Origin: Anopheles merus
Lineage: Eukaryota > Arthropoda > Insecta > Diptera > Culicidae
NCBI RefSeq assembly: GCF_017562075.2
Contig: NC_054082.1
Coordinates: 7,074,050 to 7,138,049, forward strand
Direction of reading: 5' to 3'
Length of the DNA stretch: 64,000 nucleotides
Both the position numbers and the translations under genes were made by a program. Under the pieces are notes generated by a model. The model made no database searches. It saw only the letters and a list, made by a program, of their open reading frames with translations, and had not been told where the DNA came from. This document shows, in pieces, positions 45,325 to 57,500 of this stretch (position 1 is the first letter of the stretch; every line of letters begins with the position of its first letter).

Positions 45325-46082
45325 TTAACCCGCTAAAACATATCAAATATTAACGCTAACTTATGACTTGCATGCCTCGCTGTTACAGTGAAGTTCTTTA
45401 AACCTATATGTATTGAGCAACCCACATCTGTGCGCTAGCAACTGCTTTCAGTCGGGATGACTCACAGCGACGGTTTCATCTTGCGGTCTCGATCTAATGT
45501 TTTGTGAATCTTAGATTGCGCCCTCCCCCAGCTGACCGGTTCTTGCACGCTGGCAATGTTGGCACATACATCACAGGAACCATATCTTTGCAACTCGCTC
45601 GTGCGTTATCAAGATTTCTGACCCATTTCTGCTTCGCCTCCTTTGCGCGCCTGCTGGCTGGGGCGAGCTGGTGGCAAACGTTTTTGCTGCATCCTTTTTT
45701 TCCCGCAGCCATTCACCACACATAATCGTGATGTTTTTACTACTGCGTTTTTTTTCAGTCCTTCGTTGAACGTATCACATATATCTACACTGTGTAATCG
45801 CTTAAACAATAATTTAACACAAACACAAACGAAAGGGTCACATACAAAAACTTGGTCATAACGAGTTCCCTTACATCCTATTTTAGCACTATTCTCCCTT
45901 ATCCGCCTGTCCCAGGCCGTGCTGTCGGCGAAACCTACAATTGTTTTCAACTTTACACACACACACATCCAGAGGAAATGTATATGTGCGTGTGTGGTGC
46001 GTAATTAAAAACACTTTCATTCCCACGGCCAGTATCCAGCTGTGCGCGCCGCGTGCGAGGGAACCTACCACCTACCTCACCC

Positions 46083-48803
46083 CTAAAAAGCGTCCATATT
46101 GAAGTTGGACACCTTCAGGTGTTGCATGATGTTGCGCGCCTCAAAGTACCCGGTGTCCTGCGGATCGTCCGGATTGGGAATGAACGGTGGCTCCAGCTGG
46201 CTCATGTTTTTCCAATCGATACAGGCGAAAAACGGCATCCGCTGCATCTGCTCCGCCGCCGGTCGCTTCGTTTGATCCATCTCGAGCAGCTGCTCGACGG
46301 CCGCGACCGCTTCCGGCGACAGTGACTCCTCGTCCGACGGCCACTCGATCAGCCGGCCGAGAATGTTTTCGAACACCTTCTGCGGTGTCTCGTCATTGAA
46401 CGGCGGCACGCCGGTAAGGAACTCGTACAGGCAGACGCCGAGCGCCCACCAGTCGACGGCGGGTCCGTGGCCCTGCTGCAGCAGCAGCTCCGGCGCCAGA
46501 TAGTCCGGCGTGCCGAGTATCCGCTCGTCCGACCCGAGCGGTGCCCGGCGCACCGATTTCGGCGTACGGAACGGTGTCTTCACCGCCTTCGGTGTGTTCT
46601 CGATCGCCGGGCCGATCGCATCGCCGCCCGCAGTGCTGTCACAGCCCGCCGTCGCACTGGTCGTGCAGATCGGGGACATTACCGACTCGTCGGGCATTTT
46701 GATAAAGTGCGGCGGAAGTGGCTCGCCGTACGCTTTCGCTTTGCGCGATTGCTCGATCGAGGAGGGCAGCTGGAAGCGTGTGCTTTTCAGCTTGCCCAGC
46801 TGGCCCCCTTCGCGGCGTACCTTTTGCGAGGAGACGGGCGTGGAGAACATCACGTTCGCGATCGCGTCGCCGCCCGTTTGCATCTCATCGTCCGACAGCG
46901 ACCGTACCTTCAGCACGCCCTTGATCGGGGAGGCGGCGCTTTTGCGCTTTTTGGGCGTGCTGCGATGCATCTCGCTGCAGATGTCGAGCACGTCGATCTC
47001 CTGCGTCAGTCCCGTACTGGTGCCGTCGACGTCTGAAGCGAGCGAATCTACCCGGTTCCCCAAATGGCGCCCACGTTTGATTCCTCTGTAAGTGGATGTT
47101 TTTTTTTTTTTCATATGAGCCCATGACAGAAACTGATGAAAGCTGCGCAACGTACCTGACAAATTCTGGCCTTTTAAACCCACGCATTCCATTCCGAACG
47201 GGCGAGTGCGATATTTCGGTAATATTACTCATGCTGTAACTGAAAGCCAAAGGACATCGTGAGTAAAGTATATAATTACCATGCATATTACACATACCTC
47301 CTTGAAAAATCAGAACTAAAGTCCTTATTGCTGTTGTTTGAGTGGTTCTCCACCTTCTCGATCGCGGACAGTTCACAGGGAATGTTGGAAATATCGCTCT
47401 TTCTGCTCGAAACGCCCGAATCTTCGCCTGTGTAATTTCGGTGCAACTTTTTCGACACCTGTAACGAAATTGAAGAGTGGAAGCGTTAAGTTCATATGTG
47501 CCATGTGCAACCAACCCCGCCTTACCATCAGACACTCGAACGGATCCTTCAGTCGCGCCTTCTCTTCGCCACTGTTTGTGCTGTCGATGTTCTCCTTCTC
47601 CTCCGCCGGTTCATCTGCCGGTTCTAACCTTAAGCGAACCTGCTTCACCGACTCGCAGCTGCCGCCGGAGCTCGTCTTGCCATCCTCATCCGAATTGCAC
47701 GTGTAGTAGCACGATGACGAGTCGAACTTTTCCTCCACTATCGTCAGCTCCGAACGCAGCACCTTTATCTCCTCGTCCACGCTCACGTTCTGCTCGGCGG
47801 AAAAGAACGGACTTACGCCCGACATTTTGCTATCGTTCTGTCGCCGCGAATTGCCGAACGAGCTGTCCGACTCGTGGTCCGACGTTTCCTCCCGTATGGG
47901 TCGATTCGCGGCGGCACCGCCGGCAGCCGCCGCATCCGCCACTATGCGCTTATCGTGCGAGCCAAACGACAGATGGGACGTGAGCGACAGCAGCTGGCCG
48001 GGCGTTCGTGCGTTCAGATTCGGCGAACAGTTAATAAGGTCCGATATTTCCAGATCACGGCGCATCTCGATGCGGCTCAGGCCGAAATCGGTAAGCTTGA
48101 CGTGCCCCGACGCGGCCACCAGCATGTTGTCCGGCTTGATGTCGCGATGAACGATGCCGTGCCCGTGCAGGTACTGCAGGGCGAGACAGATTTCGGCCGC
48201 ATAGAACCGTGCCGTATGCTCGTCGAAGAAGCCGTACATAGCGAGCAGCGATTTCAGATCGCCCCCCACCATGTATTCCATCACGAGGTACACGGAGGAC
48301 AGCGTTTGCAGCGAGTAGTACAGCGTCACGCAGAAGGGGCTACGCGACAGGGCCAACGCATTTCGCTCCGTTATCACCTGCGAGACCATGTTTTTGTTGA
48401 TCATCTCCGTCTTTTGCATCACCTTGATGGCGTACAGTTTGTTTTGGTCGCTGTTTTTATAACCTAGAAACACTTTGCCGAATGCGCCACGGCTGATCGG
48501 TTTCAGGATGCTGAAGTCCTTGATGGTGGGCAGCTGCAAACGGGAGAGGGGAAAGCGGGGAACGTTAAAAGGACGTGCCGTGGATGAACGTGTCCGTGTG
48601 CTTCACATTACCTTCGGGCTTGCTGTGCCATTCTGGGCGGTAAAGTTTTCCAGCGTGCGAAAGATAGAATCGTCCTCGTTCGAGCTTGTGTTGGCGCTGG
48701 CACATTCTGCAAGCGCCAACGTTACCTTCTTCTTGGGCGTTGTGTGATGTTCGCTCATCATGGACTGTTCCTTGCAGCCACCTGCCGTTACCGATTGGGC
48801 CAT
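46083..48803 (-). CDS. gwl: Greatwall kinase (MASTL orthologue)
   Basis: Exons 48803-48612, 48533-47526, 47458-47298, 47239-47156, 47085-46083; 815 residues, close to the size known for Drosophila Greatwall. A mitotic AGC-family Ser/Thr kinase that phosphorylates endosulfine/ARPP19 to inhibit PP2A-B55 (established). The N-lobe starts near residue 70 (DFSILKPISRGAFGKV), with the lysine in YAIKVM (K101), HRDIKPDN (193-200) and DFG (213-215). The activation segment is then interrupted by about 455 residues before GTPDYLAPE (673-681), the split-kinase layout unique to the Greatwall group. A C-terminal AGC-type tail follows (FIPNPDDPQDTGYFEARN). The insert contains many Ser/Thr-Pro sites (TPKKRKS, SPIKG, FSTPVS, ENTPKAVKTPFRTPKS). 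The start ATG lies in AGCGATGG; all four introns are canonical. Confidence 0.95.
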
Positions 48804-48996
48804 CGCTGGCAAGGAGTTTTTAGTTTAGTTTTTCCTTAACACACGCACAAACCGTTCGCATTACGCATTAAAATATGCGAGACTCGTGTTTTCTTTCAAT
48901 TGCACTGTGCCACAACGTAAGTTCGTTTTTTTTTTGCTTTTTTCTCACAAGTTGTAGATTTAAATGGCCATACGTCAAACCGCAAGCGTGCGCTGG

Positions 48997-49004
48997 GTTG
49001 GTTC
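48997..49004. repeat. Target-site duplication, left
   Basis: GTTGGTTC, identical to 50094-50101; marks the insertion site of the hAT-like element. Confidence 0.8.
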
Positions 49005-50093
49005 CAGAGTGACCAGAAATACCGATTTATCTGTATTCCTACCGATTTTTTACCCAAATAGCCAGCTCGTACTTTATAGCTGATTTGGGGCTGTTTAACG
49101 AAAATTCCTTAAGATGTCGTATTTTGTGGCTGATTAAGAGATAGACGGTACTTTGCGGAAATATGGGGCTTTTTAACAGGCACATGGTACTTTTTGGAAC
49201 TGCGCGGCTGATTAGCACTATGTGTAGGGTTCACGATGGAACTTGAAGGCTTGTTAAGAAAGCGTACTGAACTTTGAGGAACTTTATAGCTTTTTAATGC
49301 ATGACATCGGTACGATATGGCTCTTGTCAAAGTGTCAAAGACGGACGCCGGCAATAATCTCATTGCTGCTGCACAAGTTAGATTCGATAATTGAAGAATG
49401 AATATTGAGTGAAGTGATTGTGAATTATCAGTCAATTGTGTGAAATTTTGTGTAATTTATCAATACAAAAGATTTAAAAATATACATATGTGTTTAAACG
49501 AAACAAATCTTGTTGTTTATTTCATCGATGACGCTTGCTTGAAAATAAAACACAAAGAAAAATAATCCCTGGCATCGTGGCATAAGGAAGCTGCTACGGC
49601 GCTGTTTGAAAGACCCACATAGAACTTTGATGCTGTTTATCTACTGCAAAAGGCGAATTAGAGCAGCGATCTTTAACGTGCCAAAAGGATCTGCTTAAGC
49701 AATTCTGGCTATTTAGGTAAGGTCGCGTGGAGGCCCGAAAAAAAGAACTTGTCACTACAAAAAAAAAAATGTGCATCTTAGTCCTTCTTTTGCTTAGAAT
49801 TCCTAGTACAATTTTCAGATCAACACATCAGAAAGACCTTCATTTGTGTAACCGCTGAACCAAATCTAATCCGTATCCTAGGTAAAGGATGCATATTCTC
49901 TTGAAATGGAACTTTCATTTTGCGCATTAGTACGTCCCCCCCCCCCCCCCCCAATTCCGCTTAACACTTCTTTCGCATTCACTTCTTTTAACTCGAGTTA
50001 AGTTTGGAGTGAAGAAGTCTGGAGCCTACCGAAAACTACCGATAAAATATTGTTGCGCCTACCGAAAACCGCCAAAATAATCTGGCCACACTG
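49005..50093. mobile_element. hAT-like non-autonomous transposon (1,089 bp)
   Basis: Flanked by perfect 8-bp direct repeats GTTGGTTC at 48997-49004 and 50094-50101. The ends are imperfect inverted repeats: the left begins CAGAGTGACCAGA, and the right, reverse-complemented, begins CAGTGTGGCCAGA (11 of 13 match). CAG ends with 8-bp duplications fit the hAT superfamily. There is no transposase ORF. The subterminal parts share ACCGA motifs, and a C17 run lies at 49936-49952. The left part holds a degenerate ~40-bp tandem repeat. Confidence 0.8.
49089..49297. repeat. Degenerate ~40-bp minisatellite inside the hAT-like element
   Basis: Six copies of a GGCTKNTTAA-like core start at 49089, 49128, 49167, 49206, 49248 and 49288 (spacing 39, 39, 39, 42, 40). 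Four of the intervals carry a GTACTTT-like block. Copies are diverged, so this is an old array. Confidence 0.7.
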
Positions 50094-50101
50094 GTTGGTT
50101 C
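50094..50101. repeat. Target-site duplication, right
   Basis: GTTGGTTC, identical to 48997-49004. Confidence 0.8.
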
Positions 50102-51677
50102 AACCGGTTCGATTTGACAGCACTGTCAAACCGGGCACCGACGGCTGTGATCGACAATGGTTGTTATGTCGACTTTCGTTATTTTGAACGAGCAGTTAGA
50201 TAATTTAGTAAGAATTTAATTGTTGAAAGCGTTTTAGTTGGCATTATTTTCTGTTGAACGCTCGATAGTCGGCTAACAAAAAGCATGCGTTTGCGTGAAA
50301 ACCCGGTTTTGAAATATTTACCAAAATCGCATGGCTCATTGACAAAATTTTCACTTTTCCTACATTGAAAAACGTGCCACCTAAAAAACACATATTCAAT
50401 AGTTGACATGCAATCGACGTTCAACCAGTGAGTTCAGTCTGTACATTGTGGATATGTATAATTGAAAAATTACTTTAAAAAAACAACTATCAAAAATATC
50501 ATTTCTTCGCCAATTACATGTTCCTAACTTACCCAATCGTTATTGTTTTTGCCCAAAATCATTTAGAGTAAAAAAATGCACTTCTATGCGCCAAGCAGAG
50601 CTAAAAAGCGTACGTAGATCAAATAAATTTATTCACATAACAATGCACTTTACATTACATCGAGTCGTTCCATAAACCATGCGTGTAAACTGCGTATAAC
50701 CGCGTAGAATTGAGTTGCATTCGTTGTGGTGCGCAAGCAACGGCTAATTTTGATTAATTACTCATTTACACTTTGCTGCCGATTAGTATGTAAGTCCTCT
50801 CTATTCTCAGTTACCAGCTATGTATACACAGTTTCGCTTACTTTAGTCAATCATCATCAGTATTTACTTTTGCTTGTTTGTTTTTTAGCATGAGTAGATA
50901 GCATCTAAGCACGTCTTTAGTGTTTGTGTTTGTGTATTGGTTTTGGGAAAAATAAAGTAAGTCGACTACTTTTACACTTGTTTTGGTTTCATTTTCTCCT
51001 ACTATCGCTACCTTTAAAATACACTTAGTTTCTGTATACATCAATGTGAACCCTTTGCTTGAGATGGAATAGTATACTCAAAATTGATTAAATTTTTAGA
51101 ACATTATTTACAACTACCGAATAAAACCCTATAGTTTGATATGAAGTGGACTAATACATCCGCTGCCTTTCTAGTAAGATTGAATTGCCTTGTCGTTTTA
51201 TATTTAAAATTTTGTTGTTTTTTTTATAATCAACCAGAAATATGAATATGAAAAATGGCAAAAACTCTGAACAGTTAAGCGCAAAAGTTACATTTTCGTT
51301 GTCCACTAATTGTACGTTGTTCTTGTTTGCTTGCATCGAATGGTATAATAAGATTACTTTAAAAATATCTGTGCATTCTAGTTTGATATGATCGTGCATT
51401 TCGCTGTGCCGAAATTTAGAAAATATATTCATACTAATCTTTACTGGAATTGGTTCTGATTGCTGTATCTCTATCTCCTTAACGCATTACACTAACAAGG
51501 CGAATTGGGTGCTGGGACATGAAATTCGGATTTGTCGTGAACGTGCTGAGCTAATTCTTCGCCCACATCTACCCAAATACTTTGCAGAAAGCTGTTTTGC
51601 CTTGTGCTGTTTGGCAAGGTGCATTGTGCAACGGGTTTTGTGACTTCTCAGGTCTCCGGATGTCCGACGGCCTGTAC
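50102..51677. other. AT-rich 3' flank/3' UTR region of the cysteine-rich gene
   Basis: Between the transposon and the stop codon at 51678. Very AT-rich, without ORFs of note. The nearest canonical minus-strand AATAAA that I saw is at 50628-50633, which would make a 3' UTR of about 1 kb. Confidence 0.45.
50628..50633 (-). promoter_or_regulatory. Possible polyadenylation signal, cysteine-rich gene
   Basis: AATAAA on the minus strand about 1.05 kb after the stop codon; it overlaps an AATAAATTTATT palindrome, so the plus strand has the signal too. Confidence 0.25.
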
Positions 51678-54600
51678 TTAAAGCACCGAATACCAGCGAG
51701 CGATGGGAAGGTTAGCGATAAATCTTCCCAGCAGCAGCAACATCAGTGGAATCACTGCTCCTGTTGTGACGATCACTACCGTACCGCCGCTGCAGTGACG
51801 TTCGTGTTTGTTTTCGAAAAATTCGGCCTCCTCATCGCACAGGCACACCTTGTAGGTACTGTTGCCGTTGCTGCTCAGCATGCTGCTGGTGAGGAACGTT
51901 TTGCTTGTCACCAGCGTAGTGGTCGGTTTGGTAGAGTTCTCGATGGCACACATCATACCGTAGTCGCATTGGGCCGAGTCTCCACACAGATGGCGCAGAC
52001 CTGAAAATACGCAATTAATTAAAATTGAGCAAGAATCGATCATTGCATGAATAAATCTACTGTGGAGTAAACATTCGACGACTTCACTTAATTTACTTAG
52101 TTCATGATGTCAAACTTTTCAACACAATTTTATGTTCCTCCTGTGATGTAAAGGTATCAACAATAATGTGCAAAAAAAAGCGGTATTTCTGCTCCTCTTG
52201 CTTCGAGTCACGTAACTCTACTTTATGTTCCACTACACGCAGCCGTACCTGCTAAGGTCATGCAACATGCAACATCTTGTGCTCACATAGCCCTTATATG
52301 CAATCTTTAGGGGAGGGTCCACCATAACCATAACTCATGTAACTAGAGGTTACGCGGACAGTGAAATGTGAACCAACCCATATCTGCCTCAAATCTAACT
52401 ACAACCTTCCATCCTTTTGCGGAGCGGCTAGCCCGCAGCCCGTGCATGATACGAACTGACTGGCAGCACAGCATTTGCACGACCTCAAGTACGGAAGCTT
52501 TCGACAAATTTATTGCTGAAACGCAAGTCACCGTCACTGAGGGTACTGCCACCTTTTGCCACCGTTGGCAGGATTTGCTTACTTTCATTTAGCGTTCAGC
52601 CTATCAGTTCAGCACTAGCAGCCCCATTCCACCATGCTATATCAAATCCTGTTGCATGCTGGTTATCCCAGGAAGGCTTCTACATGTGGGTACCCGAAAA
52701 TTGGGACCAATTTCCGGACTCGCTACACTGTGGGACTTGCTACACTTACCTTTGTACTTTGCGGAGCATAATCCATTTACCGGTGCCTTGAAGTCACCGC
52801 ACAGACAGCGCATACGATCATCGATCGGATCGAGAACGCAGCTCGTGTTTTGTATCGTACTGCAGTCGGCGTGATTGGTACAGCTTTTGGCTACCACTGT
52901 AAAGAAAGTACAAGAATGAGAGAAAGAGAGAGAGAGATGACAAAATTATTACTTTGGGGTTTAAAAATCGTACACAACGAGCGGTGTGCTCCACAATGAT
53001 TATTAGCTGAAAGAAAGGAAAGCCCAAATGTCTTGAACTCGTCTCACGAACGCAGTGGGCGAGGGAGTGGAAGACTATCATGCCGGAAGTAACGATGTGT
53101 TGCTAAGCTCACCCACCAAGCTCTAGTGGCCATGGCCGAATCGAACAAGTGCACCACGTGTTACGTGCCTAGGTTCAATTACAATTCTGACTCAAAATTC
53201 AAACAAAAAAAAAAAGTAAAGCAACATAGGCACGGTCCTAAGGATGATGTAGGCAAAGTAGAGGGGGGATTATTTTTTCTACCTCGAAAAGTGCACTTTT
53301 TTGCGCTCACTTCATAATGCTTGCATCCGCTGAACTCGCCTTTGTTCACGATTTTGAAGCAATTTCCAGACGGAGGTTTCCTTTCTTCAATTTAATTTTT
53401 CCACTTTCGTCGGCGCCTTTACCAGTACGTCGTGTTTGATGACAAGCGAAGATAAAGCAGCTACTTGAATGTTTTCTTTTTCTTTTCCTTCTTCTTTTTC
53501 TTGTTCTAGTACAGCCATTGCTGGTGCTGCCGCGACTGAGCTCAATCCCTATAATTCCACGAGCTGTACTAGTCTGATAGGAGCTTAAATTATCCTCCAT
53601 TATGTGCAACAAGGTAGTTCATGATCATGAGTTTCGTGCACAAATGAAGGTAAGCATGAAGCTACCTTTGTATTTGTGGCATTCCCTTTTTTAATCAAAA
53701 TTACAGTGAAAGCTGTAGGATAAGTTTAAAGGTCAAGAGATCTATTTAGTATCGATCGATTGAAGATAATAATGTAGGGCGCTGGGAACCTTCATGTAGC
53801 CAACAGTTGGATATGGATGATTGAAAACTGAACTATTTTCCTTCGGCAGTACAAGTTGTACTAAAAACATGTTTAGGTACAAAGTCAGTCAGATGGACGT
53901 AATTTCCCTGATATTGATAACTCTACTGATGTTACATATTCTCTGATTCTGATCAACTACAACGGCATGGGATTGATTTATCATTTCGAATGAATAGATT
54001 TCATTCATCACTGTCTAGATTGTGTCCATAAATAGCTCGCCTGCTCTTTGATACGTCCAACCCCACTTTACATAAATGGAATTCATTCATTCGTTTAGAA
54101 CTCAAGTTTTGTGTGTGGATTTTCTATAAGCTTTTATTTATCTGATTCACGGATGAAACGGTCCTTTCACACATAAAAAGAATTATACAATATCAAACAA
54201 CCATTAACGAATGAATGATTTCATCGAAAGTGATTACTCTTCTCGTCCATTTACTGTATACCCAACCCTTCGTCATACGATGACCGCAAAGCGAATTGTA
54301 TTTCCTCATTACCACCATTGCTCCCTATTTCCGTTTGCATTAAAATCAGCGATTCGTGTTCACTAAACGGTAGTAAAGCAAGCAATCGACTCGCTTGTAC
54401 CACCTGTAAGCAATCGTGTGCCACACTTAAACATGATCAACCATGTCGATAGTTTCAATTAGTGGGAGGGAGAGTGCCACTAAACTCGCTCTATCAAGAT
54501 TTCGATAATCGTGCAATTAATTCGAACATTGCCACTCCGCTAATCCGAATCGTGCCACTCTGCCACCTTCTATAACGTCTCGAAGCCATGTAGCTTGCCT

Positions 54601-57211
54601 TCCAACCCATGGTTCGATTGTCGACATGCAGGGGAGGGCCATAAATTTCCTCCTTTTGCATAATCTCGCCATGGTAGCGTGGTTGACATAGACACACACA
54701 CACACACAGTGCCTTGGATTTTTGAAAGCGACGAACAAAACTTCCGCCAGCCAATCTGCCAATCTGTTGATTGGACCCTTTCCCGTAGAACAAAAGAGCA
54801 CCTTAGGCACACAAAAGGCACTCCACGACCCATTCCACGCCAAACGAGTCGTTAATTTGTATTCAATTATTCGGTATTTATACCGCCCCGGGCCGGTATT
54901 ATCACTCTTCATGCTAATTGCATACATTCAGGCGCTGAAATGGATGCTTTGTACTAATAATTGAATAGTATTATCCTGCCCTTGTTTACGCAATATATGC
55001 ATATTCTGCAACTATCTTTCACGTTATTCTAGTTTTGTTAATTTTTTCTTAGTTTTTTGTTGTCAGCCGCAGACATTCGTATTTTTGCGGGTCGGGTTGA
55101 TTTTATCTGATCACGGAATTAACTACACCCCAAACGCAACACCAAAATGTGTTTACCAAACGCGCCAGCCGGTATGGTAATCGTGCGCCACCTCCTTCGC
55201 CGAGGACGACCGCAACCATTAGCATGCTTTCAGCAAAGTGAAGGAATGTGCTGAAACGAATTCTTTCCATTGTTACGAGTTCATCCTTTTGGGGCTCCGG
55301 CTCTAAAGGGTTCTACGCACGCACGGGCACGAGAGTCGTTGAATTCGCGCACACGTGCACCCCATAACACGGGACGGGCGAATGCGTTGAATTTCGGCAC
55401 GATAAAGCAAGCGGGATCTTTACAATACGTTACTCGCGTGCGATCGTTTGTGCCCCCAAGCCTGAATGCTTGAACAAATTCGTAACGCGTAATCGCAGAC
55501 CTTTCCAGTTCGCTAGCTTTTTTGTTAGTTGCTTCCTAGCCTTTGCTTTGTTTTGCGTGTACTACAGGTCATTACAGAGCTTTTACGCTGCCCGAAGAGG
55601 AAATGGAAAAGTTCCATTTTTGATAGTTAACGCTCGGCGGACGGTTGAGCAAAACCGGGGCACATGTTGAATGGGTGAATATGGTGTGTGTAGCGTTCGC
55701 TGTCATAATTTTGCCGCGCAAGCATCGAGATTGAGCAGTTACTCGTTACTTTCGTTTTGTTAGAAGCTAAATTTTACAAAACACGCACGGTTGGCAAATT
55801 TCATTAATTTGCAGACGCAAAACGCATTAGGATAACCGATGGAACGATGATTTTTGGGTGATTAATACATCAAATTATAGGATACCAGCAGAAGCTTAAT
55901 TAACTGTCAGAACGAATGGGGGGGTTTGTTAATTATTTTGGTTTATTATTGCGGTCTAGCCTTATTTAAGGTTCATAGCTTGTTATACAGCCTACAACCG
56001 TAGCTTATACATTGTTCTAAGCTTAAGCGTAAGCCGATGAATCTTATTTGATAATTAATATAACTGACCTTTTTTATACTGCTATCAAGAAAATAGAGCA
56101 TGTCCGTCGTGAGTTCAAGCCCTGAATGGACCGTGCCCCCCGTAGGACTAGCTGTCCTGCTAACTGACCTTCAAGAATACCACAGTATCTTCTTCTTCTT
56201 TGGCACAACAACCGCTGTCGGTCAAAGCCTGCCTGTACCCACTAGTGAAGTGAGATTGGCTTTCAGTGACTTTTTATTACCATAGCAGGATAGTCAGTCC
56301 TACGTATGGGGGCACGGTCTATTCGGGACTTGAACCCATGACGGGCATGTTGTTAAGTCGTACGAGTTGACGACTGTACCACCAGACCGCAGTATACAAT
56401 TGTTTAATATAATTCTTCAAAAAGTAAAAACATATTTAAATATCTGACAAGCATACGATTAGGCAATCAACAGAAGCTGCCGAGAAATGAAACCACAACT
56501 AACCAGGAAGTGCATGTTGAATAGTTTACTCCATACAACTTCTATTTTTTTCTGATAGAGCGTTCTTCTGAACCAACTTCCTGCCAAAGCTTTAGTGAAA
56601 AGGTCTAGTAAAACTCTACACAGGAGGCTTGTATGTAATTATTTAGCAATATTGGCAGTTACTTTCCCTCTTTCTGAGTAAACATTTCTAGAAATCCTGA
56701 GTCTATCGTTGTATCTGCACTAATGATTTACCTTAAAAAGAGTGTGTTGACTACTGAAGGTAGTGGTTTGGTTTGAAAACGATGTGTTTGACTCTTTTTT
56801 TATCAAAAACTCACATTTTGCATGAACTGCCTAATGTCTGTGAGTTGCCCATTAAAACCCATAAATACATTATAAACATAGGGAGGATGTTTAAATATAC
56901 CCCTCCAGAAGCATTGCGCTCCACACCTCGTTTTCTTGTTTCGCAGATTACTCCAAGAGGTTTTTCATCATTAATCAACTTTCGCAACATAGTAGTTGAA
57001 TAATGATTGCTTTGAAAACGCTAACCGAACCCACCAACCCCTCCACAATCGATCCCTCCTTACCCGGCGGTGGTGTTGGGGCTGCCTGTTGATTCGTGTT
57101 CGACTTCCCGAACGTCGTCAGGGCCGACGAGCTGACGCCGAACAGCACTATCAGCACGGCAAACAGTGCACTTATGCTTCCGCAATGTGTCATTTGCTTA
57201 AGTGGACCCAT
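51678..57211 (-). CDS. Unrecognised type I membrane protein with two six-Cys modules
   Basis: Exons 57211-57064, 52896-52750, 52000-51678; 205 residues; all junctions phase 1. I do not recognise a named orthologue. A signal peptide is visible at residues ~13-30 (ISALFAVLIVLFGVSSSA), then a Pro-rich stretch. Module 1 has C-x5-C-x7-C-x10-C-x-C-x10-C and module 2 has C-x5-C-x5-C-x34-C-x-C-x14-C. Each is encoded by its own exon, and the C-x-C centre recalls EB/EGF-like modules. Three N-glycosylation sequons (NTS, NST, NST) occur. A hydrophobic segment at ~171-189 is followed by a 16-residue tail, so it is single-pass; a GPI signal is the alternative. Likely cell surface or secretory pathway, role unknown. 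The ATG context (ACCAAACATGG) is good. Confidence 0.8.
52001..52749. other. Intron of the cysteine-rich gene, between modules
   Basis: 749 bases with canonical ends (G|GTAAGTG … TTTTCAG). A short minus-strand ORF inside (52343-52588) has no recognisable domain and no splice support. Confidence 0.7.
56099..56164 (+). mobile_element. Truncated, inverted fragment of the same SINE family
   Basis: Reads CATGTCCGTCGTGAGTTCAA, then CGTGCCCCC and CTGTCCTGCTA, matching the B-box half of the neighbouring SINE with scattered differences but on the opposite strand. The A-box half and the tail are missing. Confidence 0.7.
56189..56390 (-). mobile_element. tRNA-derived SINE (SINE200-like)
   Basis: On the minus strand it opens at about 56390 with a pol III A-box-like TGGTGGTACAGT and a B box GGGTTCAAGTCCC about 45 bases later. 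A tRNA-unrelated body follows, ending in an (AAG)n tail at about 56201-56189. The flanks carry a 6-bp direct repeat CAGTAT (56183-56188 and 56390-56395). The structure and sequence resemble Anopheles SINE200 (recognised from memory, not searched). Confidence 0.75.
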
Positions 57212-57500
57212 GTTTGGTTCCTTTCTAGCCTCCTTGCCTTACACCACACAAACACACTCACACACACACACCCACGGACCCTGTTATGTCGGACGGAGGG
57301 ACGGAGGTCCCAGAGTGATGCACTATCTGCAACGAACGAGCACGCGTCACAGGCGACAAACGTATCCAGCACCAGCACTGCAACGCTCCCACCGTGCTAA
57401 TGAGCCGCTTACGCTTTCCGGTTACAAACAGGGGCACAAACTTCCTCAATGCGCGAAACTCCCACAGGTTTGTGATTATTGGGCGATACTGTGCTGCAAT
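57212..57500 (-). promoter_or_regulatory. Probable 5' UTR of the cysteine-rich gene
   Basis: No minus-strand ATG occurs between the start codon and about 57504, while several occur just beyond. This fits an unspliced leader of up to about 290 bases. A GCACAGTATC near 57488 could be an initiator; no TATA box is evident. Another initiator-like ATCAGTTC lies near 57628. Confidence 0.3.

Larger units (their letters stand above)
52897..57063. other. Large first intron of the cysteine-rich gene, 4.2 kb
   Basis: Ends G|GTAAGGA and CTTTACAG. Contains the SINE and SINE fragment at 56099-56395, short (GA)n and (CA)n runs, and AT-rich sequence. No exon-like ORF recognised. Confidence 0.7.

Noticed and set aside
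46467..47036. Plus-strand ORFs of about 190 codons
   Set aside because: Antisense to the last exon of Greatwall.
48840..50101. Autonomous transposase in the hAT-like element
   Set aside because: No ORF with hAT transposase or dimerisation motifs on either strand; the element is non-autonomous.
52343..52588. 81-codon minus-strand ORF inside an intron of the cysteine-rich gene
   Set aside because: No domain, no exon-type boundaries in the right phase, and length within chance.
53346..53612. Minus-strand ORF with a KRRRKRKRK run
   Set aside because: Basic run comes from a CTT/TTC-rich stretch; the listed start is not ATG, and it lies inside an intron with no splice sites.
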